From: Bacteroides faecis MAJ27
Lineage (GTDB): Bacteria; Bacteroidota; Bacteroidia; Bacteroidales; Bacteroidaceae
Direction of reading: 5' to 3'
NCBI RefSeq assembly: GCF_900106755.1
Contig: NZ_FNNN01000019.1
Location: 46,659-110,658, forward strand
DNA: 64,000 nucleotides
Shown here: positions 1-9,208 of the stretch, piece after piece
Position numbering within the stretch: the stretch's first letter is position 1
How the letters are laid out: every line of letters begins with the position of its first letter
Notes under the pieces: model-generated
Seen by the model: the letters and a program-made list of their open reading frames with translations, nothing else
The model's database searches: none
What the model was told of the DNA's origin: nothing
Position numbers and translations under genes: made by a program

Positions 1-405
1 TTCGTCGTGCATCATAAGAGTTCTGCGACGGGATGTTTCTTCATACTGTGGAGGGCAGACCGGAGGCGTATTGGTTACAACAACAGAAGGAGGCATCATT
101 ACCGGAGGCGGCAGCAGAATTTCATCACCGTTAAATGTATCCATACTTGTCACCCTTCCATCTGCAAAATATACTATAATCTTAATCGAGTTTCCGTAAA
201 GTACTGAAGAGACCCGATGGAACTCCCATTCTTCGGTGTTGCCATCAAAACGTCTGTAATCCGGTTTACCCAATATTCTTTCCACATTCTGGCGAGACAT
301 TCCTTGCTGCACTTCCATCACTTGCTTGTTGGACACGTAATAAGTAGAGCAGCTGCTGGCGATCACCCACAACGTAAAAAACAGGATTATATGTATCTTT
401 TTCAT
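1..405 (-). CDS. SmpA/OmlA-like small lipoprotein (3' end outside window)
   Basis: The reading frame starts at the ATG at 405 and is still open at base 1, so only the first 135 residues are visible. It opens with a lipoprotein signal (MKKIHIILFF, then a hydrophobic stretch ending in ASSC). The next part (QQGMSRQNVERILGKPD, an aromatic strand, then a basic IIVYFADGRV strand) has the helix-then-strand order of the SmpA/OmlA fold found in BamE-like envelope proteins. A proline-rich stretch follows. The upstream gene on the same strand ends 26 bases away, so the two are probably co-transcribed. The fold call is from motif resemblance only; the function is unknown. Confidence 0.6.
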   Translation of the reverse strand, partial: MKKIHIILFFTLWVIASSCSTYYVSNKQVMEVQQGMSRQNVERILGKPDYRRFDGNTEEWEFHRVSSVLYGNSIKIIVYFADGRVTSMDTFNGDEILLPPPVMMPPSVVVTNTPPVCPPQYEETSRRRTLMMHDE

Positions 406-431
406 AACCGTATCGTTTTTAGTTAATTATA

Positions 432-1112
432 TCAGCGTCCTTCGTATTCCCTGATAAAATCGTTCATTTGAGTCTTGTTCTTAGAGAATGTAAGAGTAGC
501 GGTCACCATAAAGAAAGCCTCTTTATCCACAATATTGGGATACATCATTTTCATTATTTTCAATCGTTCATTATCAAAAGTATAGAACTTCACCAATTGG
601 AGACATTGTTCTGATGTAAAATCTGAATTAGTCAATGCAGCAGTTATCAACCCCATACGATCTTTATCAAAAGGCTCATTCTTCACACTATCAAGGAACT
701 TCTTAAAGAGTTGATCACTCATCACTCTATCATAGCGATCATGCTCCGGACGATGTCCACTTTGTCCCGTTCCCGGTCTGCCGGGCCTTCCCGGACGGAT
801 ATCTCCAGGTTCTTCTACAACGATATCATGTACTCCATTTCCGTTAAAGTAAACACGTTCATTATACAATCTTTCTCCTTTCCAAACGCGTTCTCCCGGA
901 CGGGTAGAACGGGAAGCATACACCTCAATCGTATAATTTCCCGGTTTCAAATTGGCAACGAAACAAGTGGTAGTAGGGTAACACATCTGTTTTCCTCCAA
1001 AATAAACAAGAATCGGAGTGTCTCCTCCATCAATCCTGATTCCACTGATAGACTGCGCTTTTAAAGAAAGAGCAGCGAGCAAAATGCAGAAACTTATTAT
1101 TATCTTACGCAT
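432..1112 (-). CDS. DUF4476 domain secreted protein
   Basis: A 226-residue protein with a signal peptide (MRKIIISFCILLAALSLKA, cleaved before QSIS). Residues 20-95 look like a small beta domain of PEGA type (VANLKPGNYTIEVYA). Residues 104-127 are a low-complexity Gly/Pro/Arg/His linker with repeated RPG. Residues 130-222 match the helical DUF4476 domain of Bacteroidetes (FLDSVKNEPFDKDRM, then FTSEQCLQLVKFYTFDNERLK). DUF4476 has no established biochemical role. The adjacent downstream lipoprotein suggests a two-gene envelope unit. Confidence 0.8.
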   Translation of the reverse strand: MRKIIISFCILLAALSLKAQSISGIRIDGGDTPILVYFGGKQMCYPTTTCFVANLKPGNYTIEVYASRSTRPGERVWKGERLYNERVYFNGNGVHDIVVEEPGDIRPGRPGRPGTGQSGHRPEHDRYDRVMSDQLFKKFLDSVKNEPFDKDRMGLITAALTNSDFTSEQCLQLVKFYTFDNERLKIMKMMYPNIVDKEAFFMVTATLTFSKNKTQMNDFIREYEGR

Positions 1113-1225
1113 AACTTATCTAGTTTTGAAATTATTATCTTTAACTGATATCACAAAAATAGGGTGAGAAAACTCCCCACCCCAATGATTCTCTCTATTC
1201 TTGTATAGGGATTTCCCTATTCTGT

Positions 1226-2065
1226 TTAGGATTCCGCCAAAGTGATGCCATTCTCCTGCAAAGAAATCAACCGCTTCTTATACAAGTCGCCCACCCCTTT
1301 CTTGAATGTTTTCTTACTAACGCCAAAAGTATCATAGATATCCTCCGCAGGGCTTTTATCGTTCAGATGGATTCGTCCACCATGCTCTTTGATATAATCC
1401 AGCAGTGTCTTCGAGAAATCATCTATTTTTTCGAATCCCGGCTTCTGAAGGATCAAGTCTACCTTACCATCTTCGCGCACTTGTTTCACAAAAGCTCTCA
1501 TCTGCATACCTGTTTCCAACGTACAGAATATCTCATTCTCATATAGCAATCCGCTATGCTTATTATCTATAATCGCCTTAAATCCCAAATCTGTCTTCTG
1601 CCATATCAATATATCCACCTCTGTACCCGGAGCATAATCCGGTATGTCTTTCGACAGATAGCGTTCTACCTTTGCCGAAGCTACGATACGATAGCTTTCA
1701 TCATCCAGATGTGCATGAATAACATATTTCCGTCCAACCTGCATTTTCATCTTTTGCTCACTGAACGGAACAAACAAGTCTTTCATCAGTCCCCAATTCA
1801 GAAATGCTCCGAACTGATTTACCCAAGCAACTTCCAGACAAGCAAACTGTCCCACCTGCACCAACGGGGTCAATGTAGTGGCAATCAGTCGCTCATCTAT
1901 ATCCAGATAGAGAAATACATTCAGCATATCCCCTACCTGACAGCCTTCGGGCACATAACGGGTAGGTAACAAAATTTCTCCTTCTTCTCCTCCATCGAGA
2001 TACAGACCGAAATCGACCTCCTTTACTACCTCGAGCTGATTGAACTTTCCTAATTCTATATTCAT
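1226..2065 (-). CDS. CvfB-like S1 RNA-binding protein
   Basis: Related to the CvfB/YitL family: several S1-type beta barrels followed by a C-terminal winged helix (roughly the last 65 residues, ending DTFGVSKKTFKKGVGDLYKKRLI). I start it at the ATG at 2065 (MNIELGKFNQLEV), which gives 279 residues and matches the usual start of the family; an in-frame ATG at 2089 would add eight residues rich in Ile and Asn. Family members bind RNA and affect virulence or expression in Firmicutes; the role in Bacteroides is not known. A minus-strand -7 element TATCTTTG (reverse complement of 2104-2111) lies upstream, divergent from malate dehydrogenase. Confidence 0.85.
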   Translation of the reverse strand: MNIELGKFNQLEVVKEVDFGLYLDGGEEGEILLPTRYVPEGCQVGDMLNVFLYLDIDERLIATTLTPLVQVGQFACLEVAWVNQFGAFLNWGLMKDLFVPFSEQKMKMQVGRKYVIHAHLDDESYRIVASAKVERYLSKDIPDYAPGTEVDILIWQKTDLGFKAIIDNKHSGLLYENEIFCTLETGMQMRAFVKQVREDGKVDLILQKPGFEKIDDFSKTLLDYIKEHGGRIHLNDKSPAEDIYDTFGVSKKTFKKGVGDLYKKRLISLQENGITLAES

Positions 2066-2203
2066 ACTTCTATTTATTATATATTCCATATCTTTATAAA
2101 GAACAAAGATAATCTATTTTACGCACATCCCTTTCATGCACAGATATAACTTTTCGTTATTAAGGAAAACTATTTTCTATGAACAATCTGACGATTAAGG
2201 CGT

Positions 2204-2211
2204 TATCTTTG
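2204..2211 (+). promoter_or_regulatory. Bacteroides -7 promoter element for mdh
   Basis: TATCTTTG matches the Bacteroides sigma-70 consensus TAnnTTTG and lies 50 bases before the malate dehydrogenase start. A clear TTG -33 box at 19-20 bases upstream is not visible, so this rests on the -7 element and its position. Confidence 0.45.
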
Positions 2212-2261
2212 TAGCGACAACAAACCAGAACTGATTATTCACCTTATAAACATATATAATT

Positions 2262-3263
2262 ATGGAATTTTTAACCAACGAGAAACTTACGATCGTAGGA
2301 GCAGCCGGAATGATCGGCTCTAATATGGCTCAAACTGCCATGATGATGAAACTTACCCCGAACATTTGTCTATATGATCCTTTTGCTCCCGCTTTGGAAG
2401 GTGTGGCAGAAGAGTTATATCACTGTGGTTTCGAAGGTGTGAATCTAACTTATACCTCCGATATCAAAGAAGCACTGACGGGGGCCTCTTATATCGTATC
2501 TTCAGGTGGTGCAGCCCGTAAAGCAGGCATGACTCGTGAAGACTTGTTGAAAGGAAATGCTGAAATCGCTGCTCAGTTCGGTAAAGATGTTCGCCAATAT
2601 TGTCCGAACGTAAAACACATTGTTGTTATTTTTAATCCTGCTGATATCACCGGACTGATCACATTGCTTTATTCCGGTCTGAAACCGTCGCAGGTCTCTA
2701 CACTGGCAGCATTGGACAGTACCCGTCTGCAGAATGAGCTAGTGAAATATTTCCATATCCCCGCCTCCGACATTCAGAACTGCCGTACGTATGGTGGACA
2801 TGGAGAACAGATGGCAGTATTCGCTTCAACCACTAAAATAAAAGGAGAACCGCTGACTGATTTCATCGGAACTACCCGCCTTCCATTGGCTGAATGGGAA
2901 GCTTTGAAAGTGCGTGTAATACAGGGTGGTAAACATATCATCGACCTGCGCGGCCGTTCTTCCTTCCAAAGTCCGGCTTATCTTTCCATTGAAATGATCG
3001 CTGCCGCTATGGGCGGACAACCGTTCCGCTGGCCTGCCGGTACCTACGTATCCAATGATAAGTTCAATCACATCATGATGGCTATGGAAACTTCCATTAC
3101 TAAAGATGGCGTTACTTATAAAGAGGTGGCCGGATCTCCTTCTGAACAGGAAGAACTGGAAAAGAGCTACGAACACTTGTGCAAGCTTCGTGATGAAGTG
3201 ATCGAAATGGGTATCATTCCGGCCATCAAAGACTGGCATGCCTTGAATCCCAATATTGACTAA
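2262..3263 (+). CDS. mdh: Malate dehydrogenase
   Basis: A 333-residue enzyme of the lactate/malate dehydrogenase superfamily that interconverts malate and oxaloacetate with NAD(H). The N-terminal dinucleotide-binding loop reads VGAAGMIGSNMA (residues 12-23). The catalytic half contains ALDSTRLQNEL, with the substrate-binding Arg, and YGGHGEQM, with the catalytic His. In Bacteroides the enzyme works in the reductive branch from oxaloacetate to fumarate and succinate. It stands alone, with its own promoter and a strong terminator after it. The sequence is of the divergent Bacteroidetes type, so the malate-over-lactate call rests on family knowledge. Confidence 0.88.
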   Translation: MEFLTNEKLTIVGAAGMIGSNMAQTAMMMKLTPNICLYDPFAPALEGVAEELYHCGFEGVNLTYTSDIKEALTGASYIVSSGGAARKAGMTREDLLKGNAEIAAQFGKDVRQYCPNVKHIVVIFNPADITGLITLLYSGLKPSQVSTLAALDSTRLQNELVKYFHIPASDIQNCRTYGGHGEQMAVFASTTKIKGEPLTDFIGTTRLPLAEWEALKVRVIQGGKHIIDLRGRSSFQSPAYLSIEMIAAAMGGQPFRWPAGTYVSNDKFNHIMMAMETSITKDGVTYKEVAGSPSEQEELEKSYEHLCKLRDEVIEMGIIPAIKDWHALNPNID

Positions 3264-3282
3264 CCAGTAATCATTAAATAAT

Positions 3283-3334
3283 AAACACCGGAATTCGATG
3301 ATATTTTTCAGTTCGGATTCCGGTGTTTTTTATT
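3283..3334. terminator. Bidirectional terminator between mdh and fur-like gene
   Basis: Perfect 12-bp arms AAACACCGGAAT (3283-3294) and ATTCCGGTGTTT (3317-3328), followed by a T run on the plus strand and preceded by A-rich sequence for the minus strand. It separates the convergent mdh and Fur-family genes. Confidence 0.85.
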
Positions 3335-3356
3335 ATTTATTCTTATCGATCTGCTA

Positions 3357-3782
3357 TTAATCCCCCACTCTGGAACATCCTGCACAAACTCCCTTTACTA
3401 CATAATTCACACTATTCAAAGTAAATCCTTTCGGCAGGTCGATTACCGGAATATGAATCTTCTCAAGACAGAATGTCCGATGGCATCTTTCGCAATAAAA
3501 ATGCGAATGCAGGTCTTTCAGCACACAATTACAAGCATCATCACAAACTGCATATTTCCATGAGCCGCTTCCATCATCTATACTGTGTATCAGATGATGA
3601 GACAGGAAAAGTGTAATTGTCCGGGATATAGTCGACTTATCAACCGTATCCAGCAACGTTTCAAGATCAAGCTGAGACACTGCACGTCCCGCTTCCATCA
3701 TACTCTTTAATATGAGAAGTCTTATTGCCGTCGGCTTGATGTCTCTTTTTGCCAACTTATCCAAATAAACTTTTTCTTCCAT
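3357..3782 (-). CDS. Fur-family metal-dependent repressor
   Basis: A 141-residue Fur-family regulator. The N-terminal winged helix spans about residues 10-85 (IKPTAIRLLILKSMMEAGRAVSQLDLE, DKSTISRTITLFL). The C-terminal dimerisation part has HSHFYCERCHRTFC and a final CAGC, the paired CXXC motifs that hold structural zinc, plus an extra Cys cluster (CDDACNC). It begins six bases after the P-type ATPase stop, so the two form an operon, which suggests it senses the metal that the pump exports (zinc or cadmium). Zur-like is the best guess; a peroxide- or iron-sensing role cannot be excluded. Confidence 0.85.
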   Translation of the reverse strand: MEEKVYLDKLAKRDIKPTAIRLLILKSMMEAGRAVSQLDLETLLDTVDKSTISRTITLFLSHHLIHSIDDGSGSWKYAVCDDACNCVLKDLHSHFYCERCHRTFCLEKIHIPVIDLPKGFTLNSVNYVVKGVCAGCSRVGD

Positions 3783-3788
3783 ATTCTT

Positions 3789-5747
3789 TTATTTTATCAT
3801 TTTCTGTATCCTCACAGCATTCATGATGGCAATCAGCGCCACACCGACATCCGCAAAGACAGCTTCCCAAAGTGTAGCCAGTCCACCGGCTCCCAATATC
3901 AGCACAAGCAATTTCACCCCAAATGCCAGTGAAATATTCTGCCATACAATCCTGCGCGTCAGTTTTCCTACCTTTATCGCCTCAGCAACCTTAGAAGGCT
4001 GGTCAGTCTGTATTACCACATCAGCCGTTTCAATAGCTGCATCACTGCCCAGGCCACCCATGGCAATACCTACGTTGCTTAAAGCCAGTACCGGAGCATC
4101 ATTCATGCCGTCGCCCACAAAGGCAACCTGATTTTCGGCATGCCGGCGCAATTCTTCCAAATGCTTCACCTTTCCATCAGGAAGCAGATCACCGTAAGCT
4201 TCCGAGATGCCCAGCTTCTCTGCAAAGTTACTAACAATACTTTGTTTATCACCGGATAATATCTGAATGTTTTGGATTCCCAGCGCTTTCAAGTTCTGAA
4301 CAGCTGCCGTTGCATCCTCTTTCAAAGTATCTGATAACAACAGATAACCGGCATAACTGTTCCCTATCGCACAGACAACAATCGTATCTGTGATAAAAAG
4401 GAGTTCGGGCGGATACTTTATCTGAAACTTAGCAAGTAGACGGCAATTACCTACCAAGACAGAGACGTCACCCACTGTCGCTTCCAGACCAAGTCCCGCA
4501 TATTCTTTGCTGTCAGTAACGGGTGAGAGTTCTATATGCCGCAGCTTTGCATAGTTCACAACAGCTTTAGCAATAGGATGCGTACTGTCACGCTCTACCG
4601 AAGCGACTAATCTGACAAGCTCTTCCTCGGAAATACCGGGTTCGCATTTACAGGACTGTACCTCAAATGTACCTTTCGTAAGGGTTCCGGTCTTATCAAA
4701 GACCACTGTGTTTATTTTTGTAATGGCATCCAGATAATTCCCTCCTTTAAATAAGATTCCCAACCGGGAGGCCGCTCCGATACCACCGAAATATCCCAGC
4801 GGAATACTTACTACCAAAGCACACGGACACGAGATCACCAGAAAAACCAAAGCCCTGTACAACCAGTCATTAAAAGCAAACACAAACGGAGGACTTATCA
4901 ATGAATAAAGGAATGGAAGCAGAACGATCAGAACCGCCAAACCCGTAACAATAGGTGTATAGACACGGGCAAATTTACGGATAAACAATTCTGCCGGAGC
5001 TTTACGTTCCGATGCATTCTGAACGAGTTCCAGGATACGGGCAAGGGCGCTCTTATCGAAAGGCCTGGTCACTCTTATCCGGATTACTTTATCGGTAACA
5101 ATCATTCCGGCAAGTACTTCCTCATTCTTGCGTATGCTACGAGGTACACTTTCTCCTGTCAGTGCTGACGTATTGAACGCTGCTACATCATTCAGCATCA
5201 TTCCGTCCAAAGGTACACGGCCACCTGTTTTTATTTCAATCGTTTCTCCTACTTTTACCTTCTTAGGATTCTCGACAACTACCCCATTTTCTCTGACGAC
5301 TGCCGCCTCTTCCGGCCTGACATCTAATAGTGCCCCGATATTACGTTTTGCCCTATCAACAGCCTTTTCCTGAAACAGTTCTCCTATGGAATAAAACAGC
5401 ATAACTGCTACTCCTTCGGGATATTCGCCAATATAAAAAGCTCCAAGCGTAGCTATAAACATCAGTGTGAACTCACTGAAGTAATCCTTATCCTTTATAC
5501 TCTCCCATGCTTCTTTCATTACGGGTAAGCCGACCGGGAGATATGCTACAATATACCATATCAAGGAAAAATATCCTTCACGGAAAAAAGTGAAGTCCAA
5601 AGCATTCATTACAATTCCACTTATCAGCAGAATAAATGAAAGTCCCACTTTCCAATATTCAGAGAATATCGATTCTTGCTTTTCTATATGCTTTTCAGGT
5701 GCACATTCATGTGTATGTGCGCAACAACTACAATGTCCCATAATCAT
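3789..5747 (-). CDS. Heavy-metal-exporting P1B-type ATPase (Zn/Cd/Pb type)
   Basis: A 652-residue P-type ATPase. Visible motifs: TGES (197-200, dephosphorylation), the membrane metal site CPC (307-309), the phosphorylation site DKTGT (Asp351), the HP motif typical of P1B pumps (390-391), and GDGMND (546-551). A C-terminal Asp in FADVGVAL fits the Zn/Cd class. There is no HMA domain; instead the N-terminus is short and Cys/His-rich (HCSCCAHTHEC), probably the metal-loading segment. Start: ATG at 5747, with an alternative MGHCSCC start six bases later. It is the first gene of an operon with the Fur-family repressor. The substrate is inferred from motifs. Confidence 0.9.
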   Translation of the reverse strand: MIMGHCSCCAHTHECAPEKHIEKQESIFSEYWKVGLSFILLISGIVMNALDFTFFREGYFSLIWYIVAYLPVGLPVMKEAWESIKDKDYFSEFTLMFIATLGAFYIGEYPEGVAVMLFYSIGELFQEKAVDRAKRNIGALLDVRPEEAAVVRENGVVVENPKKVKVGETIEIKTGGRVPLDGMMLNDVAAFNTSALTGESVPRSIRKNEEVLAGMIVTDKVIRIRVTRPFDKSALARILELVQNASERKAPAELFIRKFARVYTPIVTGLAVLIVLLPFLYSLISPPFVFAFNDWLYRALVFLVISCPCALVVSIPLGYFGGIGAASRLGILFKGGNYLDAITKINTVVFDKTGTLTKGTFEVQSCKCEPGISEEELVRLVASVERDSTHPIAKAVVNYAKLRHIELSPVTDSKEYAGLGLEATVGDVSVLVGNCRLLAKFQIKYPPELLFITDTIVVCAIGNSYAGYLLLSDTLKEDATAAVQNLKALGIQNIQILSGDKQSIVSNFAEKLGISEAYGDLLPDGKVKHLEELRRHAENQVAFVGDGMNDAPVLALSNVGIAMGGLGSDAAIETADVVIQTDQPSKVAEAIKVGKLTRRIVWQNISLAFGVKLLVLILGAGGLATLWEAVFADVGVALIAIMNAVRIQKMIK

Positions 5748-5763
5748 CCTTTCTTTTTATCTG

Positions 5764-5811
5764 TTGCAAAGGTAGCGAATGATTCGTGCAACAAAGTTGC
5801 AAACGTTGCAA
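5764..5811 (-). promoter_or_regulatory. Promoter and TTGCAA operator cluster for the metal-ATPase operon
   Basis: Just upstream of the ATPase start lie TTGCAA copies at 5764-5769, 5797-5802 and 5806-5811, plus TGCAAC at 5787-5792. The last two TTGCAA copies are nine bases apart and form a near-perfect dyad. Read on the minus strand, TACCTTTG (5766-5773) is a good -7 element, so the repeats overlap the promoter. This is what an operator for the co-transcribed Fur-family protein would look like; that link is inference. Confidence 0.55.
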
Positions 5812-5888
5812 TTGTAAGGCGGTTTATTTCAGCAACGACACTTGGTGTATAAACAAAATAAATCAAAGCATTTGTGCAGGTTTCCTGC

Positions 5889-8204
5889 TCAATTAACTCC
5901 CCATGATTTATTCGGAGTATCACCTAACTCAATCACCAGATGTCCTCCTTTAACTAATTCTTCATGCGCCAACTGAAAAGAAGAGTGTTCCACTCCGTTC
6001 CAGCTTACTCTCTGAATATAAACATTCTTCGGAGAGTTATTAACCGTTTCAATAACAACCTCCTTGCCCGGATAATATCTGTTATCAAGCTGAATGGTAA
6101 TCTTATCGAATATCGGAGATGTTATTTCATATTGTGGCGTAGTGGAGGCACCTCCCTGCACATCAAACAGACCGATAGCCATCAATACACCCAATGCCCC
6201 CATCTGTCCCTGATCTTCATCTCCATTGTATCCTCCAAACGGAGTAATATCACCGAAAACTTCTTTCTTGATGCGTCTCACCCAATATTGCGTAAGCCAA
6301 GGTGCACCGGCATGACTAAACAGATGCGCCATGTGAAGAGAGGGCTGATTCTCATAATCAATCCAGTTGTGAGCATGTTCTCCATGCTTACTTATGAAGT
6401 TATCCTGTGAAGCCAGTTCAAACTGTTGGTTGAGTTTCGTGACAAAAGCCTCATTTCCCCCTATTAAATAAATCAGATCTTTGATGTTATGGGGTACATA
6501 ATAGGTAAAAATAGCAGCATTACTCTCCACAAATCCCGGCATGTTGAATCCTTTCCCAATCGGTGAGAAGTTCCTCATCCAAGAACCATCCGTTGTACGC
6601 GGACGCATCCATCCGCTTTGTTTATCGTACACATAGCGGTAGTTGAACGAGCGTTGCAAGTATTTCCGGTATACATCTTCTTTTTCCAGTCCTTTGGCGA
6701 ACTGTGCCATGCACCAGTCCTCGTAAGCGAAGTAAAGAGTCATCGCACATCCCTCCGCATGAGGACTTTTAGTCGTTGGCTCCGGCACAAATCCCTTATC
6801 AACGTATTGCTGCATAAAATTACCGGGATTTGTCTTATAGCCTACATAATCACGGATACCACCCGGCTCAGAATTCTTCAAACAACCCTGATAAGCGGAT
6901 TCTATATCAAAATCGCGGATTCCCTTATTATAGGCAGCCGCAATGAGAGGAGTGGCCTGATCACCCACCATCACATAAGTATAATTACCACCACTGGGGC
7001 CGCGAGCAATCATCCCGCCATTCGTATAATAATCCACTAAAGTAGAGACAAATTCACTCATTACTTTCGGATATGCTATCGACCACAATATATTCAGATT
7101 AAATTCACTTCCCCAAAAAGCATCCGAATTATATGTATTTCTTGTCGGTGTACCATTATCCAAAGGAACTTGACGCACTACAGGCTCCTCGCCTGTATTA
7201 TCTATATATTTTCCATTGAAATCCGAAAACGTGTGACGGCCCAGAAGAGAATGCCAAAGGTCTGTATAAAACTTAATCTTTTCCTCTTCACTACCACCTT
7301 CTACGGTTATCTTGCCTAGTTCACGATTCCATTCGGCAAAAGCATCCTCTTTCACACGGTCAAAATTCCAGTGGGCAAGTTCCTTTTCCAGATTGATGCG
7401 AGCTTGCTCTTCACTGACATAGGATATGCCCACCTTCATCAACAAAGTTTGTTTTTTCAGTTTTCCAAACGAAGCGTATCCTCCGATATCTGCTCCTTCA
7501 ATTGAGTTTTTATGTACCAGTTTCTTCTCCTTGCCTTCCTTCTCCCAGCCTCCGAATGCTGTCATATTCTGATTGAACCGGGCCACAAAATACACTGTCA
7601 CCGGCTTTTTGCGACGTGATGTAGGTGCCAGAACAGAATATCCTCCGATTTCTTTTGATGATATCCGGTGAATAGCGGCCTTTTCTGTTTTTCCATGTGC
7701 CAGAAGAGCACCAACATCAAAAAGTACATTTGCTTTTTCTCCTGCAGGATAAGTATACCGATGCATACCGACTCTGGATGTAGAGGTCAGTTCCACTCTT
7801 ATCTGATAAGTATCAAGTTCTACTTTATGATATCCGGGTTTCACTATTTCCGTCTCGTGAGAGTAGGTTGATTTATAGGCATCCATACCTTTGTGTCCCT
7901 TTACCTCTCCGGTTGTAGGCATCACCGGGACACCGGCAAGCTGCCAGCAATGTACGTGACTGAAACAACGTATCTCCTTGGAGTTATACAGATAACCTGA
8001 ATTCCAGCTTCCTTCCGTCCATGTATCCGGGCTCAGACTAACCATTCCAAACGGGCGGGAAGCCGAAGAGAAAAAGAACCATCTCGATTTGTGAGTATCA
8101 ATCTGAGGACGCACATAATCGACAGGGGTTACTTTCGGTTGCATCGCAAATAAATTTAATGCAATAATCTGTACACAGAAGAATATAGAAATATATTTAT
8201 TCAT
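5889..8204 (-). CDS. GH92-family alpha-mannosidase, divergent
   Basis: A 771-residue secreted enzyme with a signal peptide (MNKYISIFFCVQIIALNLFA). The overall pattern is GH92: the N-terminal beta-sandwich start FFFSSASRPFGMVSLSPD, the acid-bearing segment FVESNAAIFTYYVPHNI (around residue 560), YENQPSLHMAHLF (around 618), and the calcium and base loop GYNGDEDQGQMG (around 658). GH92 enzymes are calcium-dependent inverting exo-alpha-mannosidases acting on N-glycans or mannans. The usual FSHTH...SGTG loop here is FSHVHCWQLAG, and the usual NEP is NQP, so linkage specificity cannot be assumed. It stands alone with no SusCD neighbour. Confidence 0.85.
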   Translation of the reverse strand: MNKYISIFFCVQIIALNLFAMQPKVTPVDYVRPQIDTHKSRWFFFSSASRPFGMVSLSPDTWTEGSWNSGYLYNSKEIRCFSHVHCWQLAGVPVMPTTGEVKGHKGMDAYKSTYSHETEIVKPGYHKVELDTYQIRVELTSTSRVGMHRYTYPAGEKANVLFDVGALLAHGKTEKAAIHRISSKEIGGYSVLAPTSRRKKPVTVYFVARFNQNMTAFGGWEKEGKEKKLVHKNSIEGADIGGYASFGKLKKQTLLMKVGISYVSEEQARINLEKELAHWNFDRVKEDAFAEWNRELGKITVEGGSEEEKIKFYTDLWHSLLGRHTFSDFNGKYIDNTGEEPVVRQVPLDNGTPTRNTYNSDAFWGSEFNLNILWSIAYPKVMSEFVSTLVDYYTNGGMIARGPSGGNYTYVMVGDQATPLIAAAYNKGIRDFDIESAYQGCLKNSEPGGIRDYVGYKTNPGNFMQQYVDKGFVPEPTTKSPHAEGCAMTLYFAYEDWCMAQFAKGLEKEDVYRKYLQRSFNYRYVYDKQSGWMRPRTTDGSWMRNFSPIGKGFNMPGFVESNAAIFTYYVPHNIKDLIYLIGGNEAFVTKLNQQFELASQDNFISKHGEHAHNWIDYENQPSLHMAHLFSHAGAPWLTQYWVRRIKKEVFGDITPFGGYNGDEDQGQMGALGVLMAIGLFDVQGGASTTPQYEITSPIFDKITIQLDNRYYPGKEVVIETVNNSPKNVYIQRVSWNGVEHSSFQLAHEELVKGGHLVIELGDTPNKSWGVN

Positions 8205-8341
8205 TATAAAGTATATTATGTCTTTAAGACCTTCAAGTTGGACAAGCCTAATTATAGAGTTTTTTATTTTTTACGCTATTCAAACAGAACAACAGTAAAT
8301 ATTATGATACAAGTCAGTTAGACGCCGGCATCTAATCTGAA

Positions 8342-8899
8342 TCAATAGTATTTGTCAATTCCACCAAATCCTGCTATTATTTTGTTGTCTTTCGTTTTAT
8401 TGATAAAGTTATTTAATCGCTTTTCAAATTCTTCAGGTCGTTTCCTCGCTGCTTCAATATATGCTATTCGAATACGTTTATATGCATCAGAAAAACGTTG
8501 ATAATTTTCCCATATTATTTTATCTTCTTTCAATCTGTCGATTATATCATCTGGAAAGACAAAAGGATCAGACAAAACATTTCGTATTTTATCCTCAAAC
8601 TTAGGATGCACCATTTTATTTCCCAATAACCACTTAAGTCTTTCTTTGTTGGCTTGTGAGTATGTGCTTTTAGGGTTTCTAGGTGTGAAATGCTGAATTT
8701 TATGTTCTTCATCAAGCGACTTTATTGTACTGTCAATCCACTCAAAACAAAGGGCTTCTTCCACAGCGTCATTGTATGTAATACTTTTCTTTCCCGAAGA
8801 TTTGCCGGGAAATACAAACCAAATTTCATTGGCAGTCTCAAAGTTGTCAATCAGCCACTTTCGCCAATCATTTCTGTCTTCAAAATATTTTATTTCCAT
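8342..8899 (-). CDS. YdeI/OmpD-associated (OmdA) family protein
   Basis: A 185-residue protein of the YdeI/OmdA family. Visible family features are the N-terminal W.KWL segment, the conserved core SITYNDAVEEALCFEWIDS, the FTPRNPKSTYS motif and a helical, basic C-terminal half (YIEAARKRPEEFEKRLNNF). The family has been linked to bacteriocin protection or stress, but its activity is not established. No signal peptide, so cytoplasmic. Its start overlaps the end of a short upstream reading frame by ten bases. Confidence 0.8.
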   Translation of the reverse strand: MEIKYFEDRNDWRKWLIDNFETANEIWFVFPGKSSGKKSITYNDAVEEALCFEWIDSTIKSLDEEHKIQHFTPRNPKSTYSQANKERLKWLLGNKMVHPKFEDKIRNVLSDPFVFPDDIIDRLKEDKIIWENYQRFSDAYKRIRIAYIEAARKRPEEFEKRLNNFINKTKDNKIIAGFGGIDKYY

Positions 8900-9084
8900 T
8901 GATATAACAAGTCATTTAAACGAACAATTTTACTGCCTTTACTTTCATAACGAAGCATTTCATCAATTTTCCTTTTATCATAAACAGCATCTGTCCCTGC
9001 TATATAGAACTCATATTCTTTGTTACGAAAAACATCCGATCGCACACACCGGTATCCAACGATGCAAAGGCTTACATCTGCCAA
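8890..9084 (-). pseudogene. Probable 3' remnant of a gene upstream of omdA-like gene
   Basis: A 64-codon frame starting only with TTG, and closed by a stop four codons further upstream. It ends inside the first codons of the OmdA-family gene (ten-base overlap), as co-translated neighbours do. The peptide (FRNKEYEFYIAGTDAVYDKRKIDEML) has normal protein composition but no start signal and no family I recognise. I read it as the C-terminal remnant of a lost gene; it could also be a short non-coding stretch. Confidence 0.25.
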
Positions 9085-9128
9085 ATGTACTAAATCTTAG
9101 AAAAACAACCCCAAGTTACCTCTTAAAA

Positions 9129-9147
9129 CATTGCTATTTAAGCAATG
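9129..9147. repeat. Small perfect hairpin
   Basis: CATTGCT and AGCAATG arms around a five-base loop in the non-coding stretch 9085-9605. No T run follows, so it is not an obvious terminator. Confidence 0.3.
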
Positions 9148-9208
9148 AAAAGTGATATAGACAGTAGATGTTAGCATCCACATATTAGAGAAGTACAGTT
9201 TCAATATC

